This document shows positions 16,331-25,786 of a DNA stretch of 64,000 nucleotides, in pieces. A program made the translations under genes and the position numbers. The stretch covers positions 1 to 64,000 of the forward strand of contig NZ_KB907815.1 of assembly GCF_000382225.1 (NCBI RefSeq), in the 5' to 3' direction. Source of the stretch: Hymenobacter aerophilus DSM 13606. GTDB lineage: Bacteria > Bacteroidota > Bacteroidia > Cytophagales > Hymenobacteraceae. The notes beneath the pieces are model-generated. The model saw nothing but the letters and a program-made list of their open reading frames with translations. It ran no database searches and was not told the origin of the DNA. Positions within the stretch are counted from its first letter, which is position 1; every line of letters begins with the position of its first letter.

Positions 16331-17758
16331 ATGAGCAGCCAGAAACCCAGCATTCCCCAAGGCACCCGCGACTTTGGCCCGGCCGTGGTGGCCCGCCGCA
16401 ACTATATTTTTGGCGTGATTCGCCGCGTGTTCGAGAAGTTCGGCTACGCCCCGCTCGAAACCCCGACCCTGGAAAACCTGAGCGTGCTGACGGGCAAGTA
16501 CGGCGACGAAGGCGACCAGCTGCTGTTCAAGGTGCTCAACTCGGGCAACTTCCTTAAAAAGCAGAAGGGCGAGGTTATCAAGGAAGAAGTAACGCCCGCC
16601 GACCTGCTGGCCGGCCCGCGGGCGGTGCTGCCCAAAGTGGCCGAAAAGGGCCTGCGCTACGACCTGACGGTGCCCTTCGCCCGCTACGTGGTAATGAACC
16701 GCGGCACGCTGGTGTTCCCTTTCAAGCGCTACCAGATTCAGCCAGTGTGGCGCGCCGACCGGCCCCAGCGCGGCCGCTACCGCGAGTTTTACCAGTGCGA
16801 CGCCGACGTAGTGGGCACCGATTCGCTGCTCTGCGAAGCCGAAATCGTGCTCATGATGAGCGAGGCTCTTACTACATTAGGCCTGAGCGAGCACACCATC
16901 AAAATAAACCACCGGCGGGTGCTGGGCGCCTTTTACCAGGCCCTGGGCGGCGAGGGCACCGAAATCGACCTGTTCACGGCCATCGACAAGCTCGATAAGA
17001 TTGGCCGCGAGGGCGTGGAAAAGGAGCTGACCGAACGCGGCTTCTCGGCCGAAGCCATTGAAAAGCTGTTCGATTTGCTGGGTGTGGCCGGCTCGTTTGA
17101 GGAGAAGCTGGAGCGGCTGCTGGCCGCCTTCGTAACGGCCGGCGTGGAGCCCGATACGCCCGGCGCCGACGGCTACAAGGGCCTGCAGGATTTGCGCCGC
17201 GTGCTCGACTACCTGCGCGGCTTCGGCTTCGAGAAGTGGGACAACCTGGAGTTCGACGTGACGCTGGCCCGCGGCCTGAGCTACTACACGGGCTGCATTT
17301 TCGAAATCAAAATCAACAACGTGAACATGGGCAGCGTAAGCGGTGGCGGCCGCTACGACAACCTCACGGGTGCCTTTGGGCTGCCGGGCGTGTCGGGCGT
17401 GGGCTTCTCGTTCGGCGTAGATAGGCTCTACGACTGCCTGGAGGAGCTCAACCTGTTCCCGGAGGCCGTAACCAGCACCTCGCGCTGCCTGCTGGCCAAT
17501 TTCGATGCCGAAAGCGAGGTGGCGGTGCTGCCCGTGCTGGCCCGGTTGCGGGCCGAGGGCCTGGCCGCCGAGCTGTATCCTGAGCCAGGCAAGCTGGGCC
17601 GGCAGTTCAAGTACGCCGATGGCAAAGGCATTCCGTACGTGCTGCTGCAGGGCCCCGAGGAGCGCGCCGCGGGCCAGTTCAAGCTGAAAACGCTGGCCAC
17701 CGGCCAGGAGCAGACCCTAACGCTGGAGCAGGTGCTGGCCGAGCTGGCCGCAGCATAG
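16331..17758 (+). CDS. hisS: Histidyl-tRNA synthetase
   Basis: 475 residues. Class II synthetase motifs are clear: motif 2 in VWRADRPQRGRYREFYQCDAD, the histidine-specific LARGLSYYTG, GGGRYDNL, and motif 3 in GVGFSFGVDRL. The C-terminal anticodon-binding domain covers about the last 95 residues. It charges tRNA-His in the cytoplasm. Length and start (ATG 16331, MSSQKPSIPQGTRDFGP) fit the family. Confidence 0.97.
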   Translation: MSSQKPSIPQGTRDFGPAVVARRNYIFGVIRRVFEKFGYAPLETPTLENLSVLTGKYGDEGDQLLFKVLNSGNFLKKQKGEVIKEEVTPADLLAGPRAVLPKVAEKGLRYDLTVPFARYVVMNRGTLVFPFKRYQIQPVWRADRPQRGRYREFYQCDADVVGTDSLLCEAEIVLMMSEALTTLGLSEHTIKINHRRVLGAFYQALGGEGTEIDLFTAIDKLDKIGREGVEKELTERGFSAEAIEKLFDLLGVAGSFEEKLERLLAAFVTAGVEPDTPGADGYKGLQDLRRVLDYLRGFGFEKWDNLEFDVTLARGLSYYTGCIFEIKINNVNMGSVSGGGRYDNLTGAFGLPGVSGVGFSFGVDRLYDCLEELNLFPEAVTSTSRCLLANFDAESEVAVLPVLARLRAEGLAAELYPEPGKLGRQFKYADGKGIPYVLLQGPEERAAGQFKLKTLATGQEQTLTLEQVLAELAAA

Positions 17759-17787
17759 GCAGCGCTGCTACGCGCGGCGGCCCACCG

Positions 17788-17982
17788 CTAGCTTTGCATG
17801 TTCAGCGCCTGGCGGACTTCGTGCCAGCTCATCTCGCCTTCTACGTACCGGTTGTAGAGCTGGCGGGCGTAAGGCGTGGCCCGGGTGCGGAGGCTGGGAA
17901 TAGCGTCGAGCAGGCGCAGGAGCACGAACCGACGCTGATCGGGCGTCTGGGCGCTGGGGCCGAATTTGGCGTTGTATTCCAT
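17788..17982 (-). CDS. Small conserved hypothetical protein
   Basis: 64 residues, convergent with hisS. Highly charged and helical, with LLDAIPSLRTRATPYARQLYNRYVEGEMSWHEVRQALN. The end loosely recalls antitoxin-like helices (a YV-x-GE pattern), but no toxin partner is adjacent. The ATG and codon use look real. Function unknown. Confidence 0.55.
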   Translation of the reverse strand: MEYNAKFGPSAQTPDQRRFVLLRLLDAIPSLRTRATPYARQLYNRYVEGEMSWHEVRQALNMQS

Positions 17983-18111
17983 AGCGTAATAAAATAAGGA
18001 TCAGAGCAGTACTTCAAATATCGTAAACCGCTTCATCAGAAACAAGCGCAACAATTACGGATTTAAATCCTGTTTTTCTCCGGTTGCCTAACCGTATTTT
18101 TCGCGCCTTCC

Positions 18112-18167
18112 GGCTTACCCTTCAGCTTAGTCAGCGGGCAGCTGGCGGGCTAAGCTGAAGGGTAGCC
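18112..18167. terminator. Hairpin between the small gene and hutH
   Basis: The arms at 18112-18130 and 18150-18167 share TACCCTTCAGCTTAG and its complement, separated by about 19 nt. No T-run; it may be part of the hutH leader or act as a structured insulator. Confidence 0.5.
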
Positions 18168-18216
18168 GACGTGGGCAGAATGCCTACTTTTAAGGTTCAA
18201 GCCCCCTCTCCCACTT

Positions 18217-19716
18217 ATGGCCGCCGACTACGTTCTTTCGCCCTCCGCATCCCTCACCCTCGACACCCTCGATGAGCTGCTGCGCACCCGCGCCCGGGTC
18301 ATGCTCGGCCCGGAGGCCCGCCAGCGCCTCGAAACCGGCCATCAGTACCTGCAGCAGCGCCTGGAGCGCGACCCCGATACGGCCGTGTACGGCATCAATA
18401 CCGGCTTTGGCGCCCTGTGCGGACAGGCTATTCCGGCCGCGCAACGCCAGCAGCTGCAAACGAATCTGCTGATGTCGCACGCCTGCGGCACGGGCGCCGA
18501 GGTGCCGGCCGATCTGGTGCGGCTGATGCTGTTGCTGAAGGCCCAGAGCCTGTGCTACGGCCACAGCGGCGTGCAGGTGGCCACCGTGCAGCGCCTGCTC
18601 GATTTCTACAACCGCGGCATGCTGCCGGTGGTGTACGAGCAGGGCAGCCTGGGCGCCAGCGGCGACCTGGCCCCGCTGGCCCACCTCTGCCTGCCGCTGT
18701 TGGCCCTGGGCGAAGTCAACTACGAAGGCTACCGGCTGGCCGCCGCCGACGCGCTGAGCTTATTCAGCTGGGAGCCGATTGTGCTGGGGGCCAAGGAAGG
18801 GCTGGCACTGCTCAACGGCACCCAGTTTATGCTGGCCTACGCCGTGCATGCGCTATTGCGGGCCCGCCGCCTGGCCGCCGCCGCCGACGTTATCGGCGCC
18901 CTCTCGCTGGAGGGGTTCGACGGGCTGCGCGAGCCGTTTGATGCGCGCCTGCACCGCCTGCGGCCCCACGCCGGCCAGCTGCTGGTGGCCGAGCGGCTAC
19001 GGGCGCTGCTAACCGGCAGCGAGCTGCAGCAGCATCCCAAAACTGCCGTCCAGGACCCCTACTCGCTGCGCTGCATGCCCCAGGTGCACGGCGCCTCGCG
19101 CGACGCGCTGGCTTACGTGGAGCGCACCGCCGAAATCGAGTGCAACGCCGTCACCGACAACCCCACGATTTTTCCGGAGGATGACGCCATTCTGAGCGGC
19201 GGCAATTTCCACGGCCAGCCGCTGGCGTTAGGGCTCGATATGCTGGCTATTGCCGTGGCCGAGCTGGGCAGCATCTCGCAGCAGCGCACGGCCCAGCTTA
19301 TCAGCGGGCAGCGCGGGCTGCCGCCGTTTCTGGTGGCCGAGCCGGGGCTGAATTCGGGTTTGATGATTCCGCAGTACGCCGCCGCCGGGCTGGTAAGCCA
19401 GAACAAGCAGCTCTGCACGCCCGCTTCGGTGGACAGCCTGGTGAGCAGCAATGGCCAGGAAGACCACGTGAGCATGGGCGCCAACGCCGCCACCAAGGCC
19501 CTGCGCGTGGTCGTCAACGTGGAGCAGCTGCTGGGCATCGAGCTGCTGAATGCGGCCCAGGCCCTGGAGTTCCGCCGCCCCGGCCGCAGCTCGGCGCCGC
19601 TGGAGGCACTGGTCACCGCCTTCCGCGAAAAGGTACCCTTCGTAGCCCACGACCGAATCATGTACCCCGACCTGGCCGCCGCCGCCGACTTCGTGCGCTC
19701 CTACGCCTGGGAGTAA
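18217..19716 (+). CDS. hutH: Histidine ammonia-lyase
   Basis: 499 residues. Aromatic amino-acid lyase family: YGINTGFG with the catalytic Tyr58, LMSHACGTG, and the MIO-forming Ala147-Ser148-Gly149 in GSLGASGDLAPLAH. It converts L-histidine to urocanate plus ammonia. Other hut genes (hutU, hutI, hutG) are not adjacent, so the gene is an orphan here; a tyrosine/phenylalanine lyase is less likely given the HAL-like SHACGTG. Confidence 0.9.
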   Translation: MAADYVLSPSASLTLDTLDELLRTRARVMLGPEARQRLETGHQYLQQRLERDPDTAVYGINTGFGALCGQAIPAAQRQQLQTNLLMSHACGTGAEVPADLVRLMLLLKAQSLCYGHSGVQVATVQRLLDFYNRGMLPVVYEQGSLGASGDLAPLAHLCLPLLALGEVNYEGYRLAAADALSLFSWEPIVLGAKEGLALLNGTQFMLAYAVHALLRARRLAAAADVIGALSLEGFDGLREPFDARLHRLRPHAGQLLVAERLRALLTGSELQQHPKTAVQDPYSLRCMPQVHGASRDALAYVERTAEIECNAVTDNPTIFPEDDAILSGGNFHGQPLALGLDMLAIAVAELGSISQQRTAQLISGQRGLPPFLVAEPGLNSGLMIPQYAAAGLVSQNKQLCTPASVDSLVSSNGQEDHVSMGANAATKALRVVVNVEQLLGIELLNAAQALEFRRPGRSSAPLEALVTAFREKVPFVAHDRIMYPDLAAAADFVRSYAWE

Positions 19717-19819
19717 GGCCGGGCGACGTAAGGTCGGTGCTGGAGGCCGAGCCTCACTGCCAGCTGCTTTTTGCGTTTCTTCGGGAAAAGATTTCGGCGC
19801 TTGTGGCGTTAGGCTGGTC

Positions 19820-21772
19820 ATGATGAAAACCGCATTCCTGCTTTGGGTTCTGCTGCTGGCCGGCCTGCTAAGCAGTTCGGTGGTGCGGGCCCAAGCGCCA
19901 TGTGTGTCGCAGACCGGTACCGGGGCCGCCTTCGATGTTTATGATGCCGCTACCGGCCAGCTGCTGCCCAAGCTGCTGTGCGTGGGCCGGCCGGTGCGGC
20001 TGCGCAACCGCAGTACCCGCCCGCTCGACCCCGCCCAGATTTACTACCGGCAGGGCCCCACCACCATCTGCACCGGCTTCACCGACACCACAACCACGTT
20101 CACGCCGACGGCGGCCGGGCCGCTGGTCATCACCCAGAATACGCAGGGGGAGGCCGGCGTTAGTCAGGGCGTGATTTTCTCGAAGCCCTACGAAGTGCTG
20201 GCCGCCTCGGCGCCCACTTTCGAGCTGAGCGTCTGCTCGCCGGGGCTGGTGCAGGTAACCATTACCGATACCAGCTACCCCGATTATTTCGTGCAGGTGG
20301 GTACGGGGCCGCGGGTTCCGGCAATGCGCGGCGCAGCCGTGAGCTACCCGGTCGGCAGCGGCGCCACTACCGTTACCGTATCGGGCCGCAACCCCACGGC
20401 CGGACTGTGCGAGGGTGTCAGCACCAAACCGTTCACGCCGCTGCCCACCCCTATAGCGCCGGTGCTGCGCCGCCTCACGCGGCCCACCGAGGGCACAGTG
20501 CAGCTGGAGTTCGAGGCCCTGCAGCCCGAGTACCGCTACCAACTGCAGGTGGCCGAGGCCGGCGCGCCGGGCGGCTACCGCCCGCTGGGGCCCGTAACGG
20601 CCGCCAGCCCCCTTACAATTTCCGCGCCCCCGCTGACGGGCTGCTTTCGGTTGCTGCTTCAGGATCAGTGCCAGACGCCGGTTCTCAGCCTGCCTTCCAA
20701 CGAAATTTGCTCGGTGCAGCTCACCGGCACCGCCCTCAACGGCCGCAACCAGCTTAGCTGGGCCAGCGCCGGCAGCGGCACCTATACGCTCACCCGTACC
20801 GAGGGCAGCACCAGCGTGGTGCTGCCGCTGCCGGCCGGCGCTACCACCTATTCCGACCCAAACGTAAGCTGCGGCACCACCTACCGCTACCAAATCAGCC
20901 TGAGCAGCGGGCCAGCCACATCGGTTTCCAATGAAGTCGGCCTGACGGCGCTTTCGACCACGCCGCCAGCCCGGCCGCGGCTGTGGGCGGGCTTCAACCT
21001 GAAGGGCCAGGTGGAATTGCGGGCCGAAGTGCCGGGCCTGACCAGCGGCGGCCAGCTGAGCTACCAGCGCAACGGCGCGCCGCTGGCTGCCACGCCCGCC
21101 CGCCGCCTGCTCGATTCGCTGGTAACGCCCGACCCGGCCGTGCCGCTGTGCTACACCGTCGAGTTTGAGGATGCCTGCGGCAACCGCGCCCCGGCCGGCG
21201 CCGGCGTGTGCGTGGTGCAGCTGACGGCCGCCGCCACCAACCCCAACGGCCCCGAAATCCGCCTCACCTGGTCGGCGCTAACGGCCACGGGGTCCGACGC
21301 AGCCGCGCCGGTAAGCTACCGGGTGCTGGGGCTGGCGGCCGACGGTGCGGTGGTTTCCAGCGTGGAGGTAGGCGCCAGCCTCACCTACCTCGATCTACAG
21401 CCCGACCCCGACCGCCAGACCATACGCTACCGCATTGAGGCCCGCGGGGCGGGGCTGTCGGAGCCCTCTTTTTCTAATGTGGCCGAGGTGCTGCGCCCGG
21501 TGAAACTGGTGCTGCCCACCGCCTTCACGCCCAACGGCGACGGCCTCAACGACGTGCTGGAGCTCAAAGGCCGCTTTCTCGACAACTTCCGCTTCACCAT
21601 CATCGACCGCAACGGCCAGACCGTGTTCCAGACCACCGACCGCGCCCGCAGCTGGGACGGGCGCATCAACGGGGCCGCGCCGGTGCCGGGCGCCTACGCC
21701 TGGCAGTTCGAGGCCCTCGATCAGCAGGGCCAGCGCGTGCGCCAGTACGGCAGCATCACGATTCTGCGCTAA
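19820..21772 (+). CDS. Surface protein with type-B T9SS (gliding-motility-associated) C-terminal domain
   Basis: 650 residues. Signal peptide ending near VVRAQA, then several fibronectin-like beta domains (two repeats with YTLTRTEGST and YRYQISLSSG), and a C-terminal domain with PTAFTPNGDGLNDVLELKG, RFTIIDRNGQTVF and WDGRINGAAPVPGAYAWQF. That is the type-B CTD secreted by the type IX system to the cell surface. Probably an adhesin or gliding-associated matrix protein. The first of two adjacent ATG codons is used. Confidence 0.93.
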   Translation: MMKTAFLLWVLLLAGLLSSSVVRAQAPCVSQTGTGAAFDVYDAATGQLLPKLLCVGRPVRLRNRSTRPLDPAQIYYRQGPTTICTGFTDTTTTFTPTAAGPLVITQNTQGEAGVSQGVIFSKPYEVLAASAPTFELSVCSPGLVQVTITDTSYPDYFVQVGTGPRVPAMRGAAVSYPVGSGATTVTVSGRNPTAGLCEGVSTKPFTPLPTPIAPVLRRLTRPTEGTVQLEFEALQPEYRYQLQVAEAGAPGGYRPLGPVTAASPLTISAPPLTGCFRLLLQDQCQTPVLSLPSNEICSVQLTGTALNGRNQLSWASAGSGTYTLTRTEGSTSVVLPLPAGATTYSDPNVSCGTTYRYQISLSSGPATSVSNEVGLTALSTTPPARPRLWAGFNLKGQVELRAEVPGLTSGGQLSYQRNGAPLAATPARRLLDSLVTPDPAVPLCYTVEFEDACGNRAPAGAGVCVVQLTAAATNPNGPEIRLTWSALTATGSDAAAPVSYRVLGLAADGAVVSSVEVGASLTYLDLQPDPDRQTIRYRIEARGAGLSEPSFSNVAEVLRPVKLVLPTAFTPNGDGLNDVLELKGRFLDNFRFTIIDRNGQTVFQTTDRARSWDGRINGAAPVPGAYAWQFEALDQQGQRVRQYGSITILR

Positions 21773-21806
21773 AGGGCTGTTCTGGTCGGTTTCCGGCTTG
21801 CGGCCG

Positions 21807-21814
21807 TATCTTTG
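21807..21814 (+). promoter_or_regulatory. Bacteroidota -7 element upstream of ybaB
   Basis: TATCTTTG, about 35 bp before the ATG at 21850, fits TAnnTTTG. No clear -33 TTTG was found at the right distance. Confidence 0.45.
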
Positions 21815-21849
21815 GGAAGATAATTTTCACCTTTTGAAACGACGCGACT

Positions 21850-22185
21850 ATGTTTGATATGGCTGGCATGATGGGCAAGATGAAGGACCTGCAGGAGAAG
21901 ATGAAGCAGGCCCAGGACCAGTTGCAGTACCTGACGGCCACGGCCGAGTCGGGCGGCGGGCTGGTGCGGGCCACGGCCAACGGCCAGCGCCGCCTGCTCA
22001 AGCTCGAAATTGACGACAGCCTGCTGCAGCCCCAGGACCGCGACATGCTGGCCGACCTAGTAGTGGCCGCCGTGAACAAGGTGATGGACGAAGCTGCCGC
22101 CAAGGCCCAGGAGGAGCTTAAAAAGACCACTGCCGGCTTCATGCCCAACATCCCCGGCATGGACCTGAGCGGTTTCGGGATGTAG
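21850..22185 (+). CDS. YbaB/EbfC nucleoid-associated protein
   Basis: 111 residues. Small helix-rich start MAGMMGKMKDLQEKMKQAQ, central strand region with ANGQRRLLKLEIDD, then a helix with NKVMDEAAAKAQEELKKTT and a flexible Gly/Met-rich end, as in YbaB/EbfC proteins that bind DNA as dimers. It lies directly upstream of a glycosyltransferase rather than with dnaX/recR as in many bacteria. Confidence 0.92.
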   Translation: MFDMAGMMGKMKDLQEKMKQAQDQLQYLTATAESGGGLVRATANGQRRLLKLEIDDSLLQPQDRDMLADLVVAAVNKVMDEAAAKAQEELKKTTAGFMPNIPGMDLSGFGM

Positions 22186-22189
22186 TTTT

Positions 22190-23347
22190 TTGTTGAGCTA
22201 TTGGCTTTTAGCTGATAGCTGTCAGCCCCTAACAACCTGCCTTCTGCAACTGTCAACCAACGAGCAGGCACCGCCTGAAGCCTCCGCCGCCGACAACTTC
22301 TGCGCCGATGTGGCAGTGGTCATCCTCAACTGGAACGGCCGCGCCTACCTGCGCCAGTTCCTGCCCGCCGTGCTGGCCCACTCGGCCGGCGCTACCGTAT
22401 TCGTGGCCGATAACGCTTCCACCGACGACTCGGTGGCGATGTTACGGGACGAATTTCCGGCGGTGCGGCTAATTGAGAATGGCGGTAACCTGGGCTTCTG
22501 CGAGGGCTACAACCGCGCCCTGGCGCAGCTCGGGCCCGAGTTCCGCTACTACGTGCTGCTGAACTCCGATGTGGAGGTGACGCCCGGCTGGCTCGCGCCC
22601 CAGCGCGAACTGCTCGAAGCCAACCCGCGCATTGCCGCCTGCCAGCCCAAAATCCGGCAGTACAGCACCGACCCGGCCACGCGCCAGCTGTTCGAGTATG
22701 CCGGGGCCGGCGGCGGCTACCTCGATTCACTGGGCTACCCCTTCTGCCGCGGCCGCCTCTTCGACACACTCGAAACCGACACCGGCCAGTACGATGACGC
22801 CCGGCCGGTGGCCTGGGCCACCGGGGCCTGCCTGCTGGTGCGGGCTGAAGCCTGGCACGCAATGGGCGGGCTGGAACCGGCTTTTTTTGCCCACATGGAG
22901 GAAATCGACCTGTGCTGGCGGCTGCAGAATGCGGGCTGGCAGGTGTGGTATCAGGGTGCCAGCACGGTGTTTCATGTGGGCGGCGGCACGCTGCACAAGT
23001 CCAACCCGCGCAAAACCTACCTCAACTTCCGCAACGGCCTGGCCCTGGTCTACCTCAACGCGCACCCCGCCGAGCTACCCGCCGTCCTCATCGGCCGCGT
23101 CGCCCTCGACTGGGTGGCGGCCCTGCGCCTGCTGCTGCAGGGCCAGCTGGCCGATTTCCGGGCCGTGCTGCGGGCGCACGGGCACTTTGTGGGCCGGCTG
23201 GGCTACTGGAACATCCGGCGGCAGCAATTCCCGCCCCGCCTGCGGCTGCACGAGCGGGCCGGCACCTACGCCGGCAGCCTCGTCTGGGACTATTTCGGCC
23301 GGGGCAAACGGTTTTTCCGGCAGCTGGGAGTGAGAAGTGAGAAGTGA
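22190..23347 (+). CDS. Family 2 glycosyltransferase (rhamnosyltransferase/WbbL type)
   Basis: 385 residues. [24 protein letters not shown] and [14 protein letters not shown] mark a GT-A fold family 2 enzyme using a nucleotide sugar; [13 protein letters not shown] and [14 protein letters not shown] fit the WbbL-like group. No ATG precedes the domain. The start is TTG at 22190 or GTG at 22310 (just before the first strand). The 5' end contains a palindromic repeat fragment (22193-22230). The stop is supplied by a 7-bp tandem repeat, giving a GVRSEK tail. Likely involved in surface polysaccharide synthesis. Confidence 0.85.
   Translation: MLSYWLLADSCQPLTTCLLQLSTNEQAPPEASAADNFCADVAVVILNWNGRAYLRQFLPAVLAHSAGATVFVADNASTDDSVAMLRDEFPAVRLIENGGNLGFCEGYNRALAQLGPEFRYYVLLNSDVEVTPGWLAPQRELLEANPRIAACQPKIRQYSTDPATRQLFEYAGAGGGYLDSLGYPFCRGRLFDTLETDTGQYDDARPVAWATGACLLVRAEAWHAMGGLEPAFFAHMEEIDLCWRLQNAGWQVWYQGASTVFHVGGGTLHKSNPRKTYLNFRNGLALVYLNAHPAELPAVLIGRVALDWVAALRLLLQGQLADFRAVLRAHGHFVGRLGYWNIRRQQFPPRLRLHERAGTYAGSLVWDYFGRGKRFFRQLGVRSEK
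22193..22230. repeat. Family C repeat (TAGCTGATAGCTGTCAGC type), partial
   Basis: GAGCTATTGGCTTTTAGC and GATAGCTGTCAGC belong to the AGCT-rich palindromic family found at 28535, 31234, 54472 and 61818. It occupies the 5' end of the glycosyltransferase reading frame. Confidence 0.6.
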
Positions 23348-23427
23348 GAAGTGAGAAGTGAGAAGTGAGAAGTGAGAAGTGAGAAGTGAGAAGTGAGAAG
23401 TGAGAAGTGAGAAGTGAGAAGTGAGAA
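23330..23427. repeat. Perfect 7-bp tandem repeat, 14 copies of GTGAGAA
   Basis: 98 bp = 14 x 7, all units identical. The glycosyltransferase stop codon (23345-23347) lies inside the array. This kind of tract is prone to copy-number change by slipped-strand mispairing. Confidence 0.95.
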
Positions 23428-23552
23428 ACGGTACGGGGTGCCGGCTGGCTCAGGTTGGGTAAGGGGCATAAAAAAAGTCTGCTTGCCATAACAAACAGAC
23501 CCCTGAGAGGCTCACTTCTCAGCTCCAAAATCTCATATCTACATCAGAAGCC

Positions 23553-23771
23553 CTACAAATCCCACACGGTGCTGCGCTGGCGGCGCAGGGCGTGGCGCAC
23601 GTTGCGCCAGAAAGCCAGGGCAAAGTAGAGCACGATGGGCGAGCCAAAGGTGAAGAACGAGGCGTACACAAACGAGAGCCGCACGCTGCTGCTGGAAAAG
23701 CCCACCCGGTTGCCGATGGCCTCGCATACGCCGAAGCTCTGCTTTTCAATGAAATCGGTAATTCGGTGCAT
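23553..23771 (-). CDS. PspC-domain membrane protein
   Basis: 72 residues from the ATG at 23771, chosen because the PspC domain starts there (MHRITDFIEKQSFGVCEAIG); the upstream in-frame extension looks like leader. One membrane segment (about residues 33-54, with FTFGSPIVLYFALAFW) is consistent with the short PspC proteins that sit in the inner membrane in envelope stress systems. Confidence 0.85.
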   Translation of the reverse strand: MHRITDFIEKQSFGVCEAIGNRVGFSSSSVRLSFVYASFFTFGSPIVLYFALAFWRNVRHALRRQRSTVWDL

Positions 23772-23933
23772 AAGGGTAATTTTAGCGGCCTGATACTGGT
23801 TTAGCTGGAGTAATATACGATGATTTCGCCCCGGTGTCAAGCACTTACGCAGAAAGCCCGCGGCAAGATACGTCGGTGGGCCACCTTTTGTCGTTTGAGT
23901 TTAAAATTTTCTGACCCCGCGGGGTCGTTGCCT

Positions 23934-25748
23934 ATGCCCCACCTTCTGCGCCTGCTGCCCGGCGCGGCCGCCCTGCTGGCCGCCGGCCTGCTACCGGCCT
24001 GCTCGCCCCTGCCCAACGTGCTGAAAGCCGCCCAGAACGGCCAGTCGATTACCGTGGCGCCCCCCGTGCTCGAAAGCAGCGGCCAGCAGGTGCGCTTCGA
24101 GGTGACGGCCAAAGTGCCGGTGGCCCACCTGCGCAAAGGCGCGGCCTACAACATCGCCCTGAGCTACCGCTACCAGAACGGCCTGCGCGAAGACACCGTG
24201 GGCCGGCTCACGTTCCTGACGGGCGAATACGTGTACGACGAGCAGCAGAAGAACATGCTCGTCATCCGGCGCGAATTCACCTTCCCCTACGCCCCCCAAA
24301 AGAGCCCCGGCGAGCTGCTGGCCCGCCCCGATGCCCGCCTGACCAAACCCAACGGCGCGCGCCTGAAAGGCCCCGAGCAGGTGCTGGCCCGCGGCATCGT
24401 GACCACGAGCCAGCTGGTAGTGCGCCAGGATTCGCTGCTGACGCTGCTGCCCGAAACCGTGAGCAACGACCGCAGCGGCACGCGGGTGCTGCCCTTCTAC
24501 TTCGATGCCGGCAAGGCCGAAATCCGCAACTTTCTGGGTACTAATGTGGCGGCGCTCGAAGATTTTATTGAGGCCAACCAGCGCACCGAGAAAGTAACGA
24601 TTGTGGCCGGCCACTCGCCCGACTCGCTCGACCGCCGCGACCCACGCCTGCCCGACCGCCGCGTGCAGGCGCTGGCCAACTACTTCAAGAAACGCGTGAG
24701 TGAAAGCGCCTACCTCAACAAAGTCAGCGACATCGACTTTGAAACTGAGGCCTACCGCCGCCGCTGGGACCTGTTTCTGAGCAAGGTGCAGCAGTCGGCC
24801 CTCAAGCCGGCCCAGATCGACTCGGTAGTGCTGCTCATCAACGACTCGCCCGGCTCGTTTGCCGAGAAGGAGAAGCGCCTGCACGCGCTCAGCTTCTTCG
24901 ATTACCTGGAGCAGTACATCTATCCGGTGCTGCGTTTCGGTACGGTGTCGGTGCGCTACACGGCCCCCAAGCGCTACGATTCGGAGGTGTATCTGCTCTC
25001 TAAAAAGATTGTGGAGAAGCAGACTGAGGCCGACGCCCTCACGCCCGAGGAGCTGCGTTACTCGGCCTCGCTCACGCCGCTGCTGGCCGAAAAGCAGCGC
25101 ATTTTTGAAACCGCCGTGGCCACCACCGGTGCCTGGCAGGCCTACTACAACCTGGGCGCGGTGCTGCTGATGCGCTCCGAGAAGGAAACCAACCCCAAGG
25201 TTATTCGGGCTTACCAGCGGCGGGCGGCGGTCAACTTCACGCTGGCCGCCCACCGCAACCCCACTTCCGAGCTGTTCTACCGCGTGGCCACCGCCTACCA
25301 CCGCGCCCACGACCTGCCCGAAGCCCGCCAGAGCTACGACTACGCCATCAAGCTGGGCGGCACGCCGGCCATGCTCAGCAAGGCCTTCGCCGACAAAGCC
25401 GCCCTCGAAATTGAGATGGGCCAGCCCGACGAGGCCCTGCGCAGCCTCAGCTACAGCAACCCGCGCTCCTACCAGAACATCATGAACCGGGCCCTCATCT
25501 ACGTGCTGAAGGGCAACTACCCCGGCGCCGCCGCCATCTACGAGGAGGCGCTGGCCCTACGCCCCCAGGAGCCGCTGGTGTACTACAGCCTGGCCGTAAC
25601 GGCCGCCCGCCAGCACAACGAGGCCGCCACCGCCGCCCACCTACGCCGCGCCGTGCAACTCGACCGCAGCTACGCCAACCGCGCCGTCGAGGACCTGGAG
25701 TTCCGCGAGTTCACCAAAGGCAAGAAGTTTCTGGAGGCGCTGCGGTAG
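23934..25748 (+). CDS. OmpA-domain and TPR lipoprotein
   Basis: 604 residues from ATG 23934, which directly precedes a lipoprotein signal (LLPAC); the open frame upstream has no signal peptide. The first part is a beta-rich domain, followed by an OmpA-like peptidoglycan-binding region (about 175-250, LPFYFDAGKAEIR, VAGHSPDSLDRR, RVQALANYFKKRV), a linker, and TPR-like repeats to the end (AYYNLGAVLLMRS, AYHRAHDLPEARQSYDYAI, NYPGAAAIYEEALALRP). Probably anchored in the outer membrane and tied to peptidoglycan. An OmpA domain in the middle and TPRs at the end are the reverse of the usual PorE-like order. Confidence 0.82.
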   Translation: MPHLLRLLPGAAALLAAGLLPACSPLPNVLKAAQNGQSITVAPPVLESSGQQVRFEVTAKVPVAHLRKGAAYNIALSYRYQNGLREDTVGRLTFLTGEYVYDEQQKNMLVIRREFTFPYAPQKSPGELLARPDARLTKPNGARLKGPEQVLARGIVTTSQLVVRQDSLLTLLPETVSNDRSGTRVLPFYFDAGKAEIRNFLGTNVAALEDFIEANQRTEKVTIVAGHSPDSLDRRDPRLPDRRVQALANYFKKRVSESAYLNKVSDIDFETEAYRRRWDLFLSKVQQSALKPAQIDSVVLLINDSPGSFAEKEKRLHALSFFDYLEQYIYPVLRFGTVSVRYTAPKRYDSEVYLLSKKIVEKQTEADALTPEELRYSASLTPLLAEKQRIFETAVATTGAWQAYYNLGAVLLMRSEKETNPKVIRAYQRRAAVNFTLAAHRNPTSELFYRVATAYHRAHDLPEARQSYDYAIKLGGTPAMLSKAFADKAALEIEMGQPDEALRSLSYSNPRSYQNIMNRALIYVLKGNYPGAAAIYEEALALRPQEPLVYYSLAVTAARQHNEAATAAHLRRAVQLDRSYANRAVEDLEFREFTKGKKFLEALR

Positions 25749-25786
25749 GCAGGAAAATGATGTAGTGAAAGCCTTTATCACCTCGT

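Noticed and set aside
23330..23427. Possible CRISPR array or coding repeat
   Set aside because: A contiguous 7-bp microsatellite-type tract without spacers.
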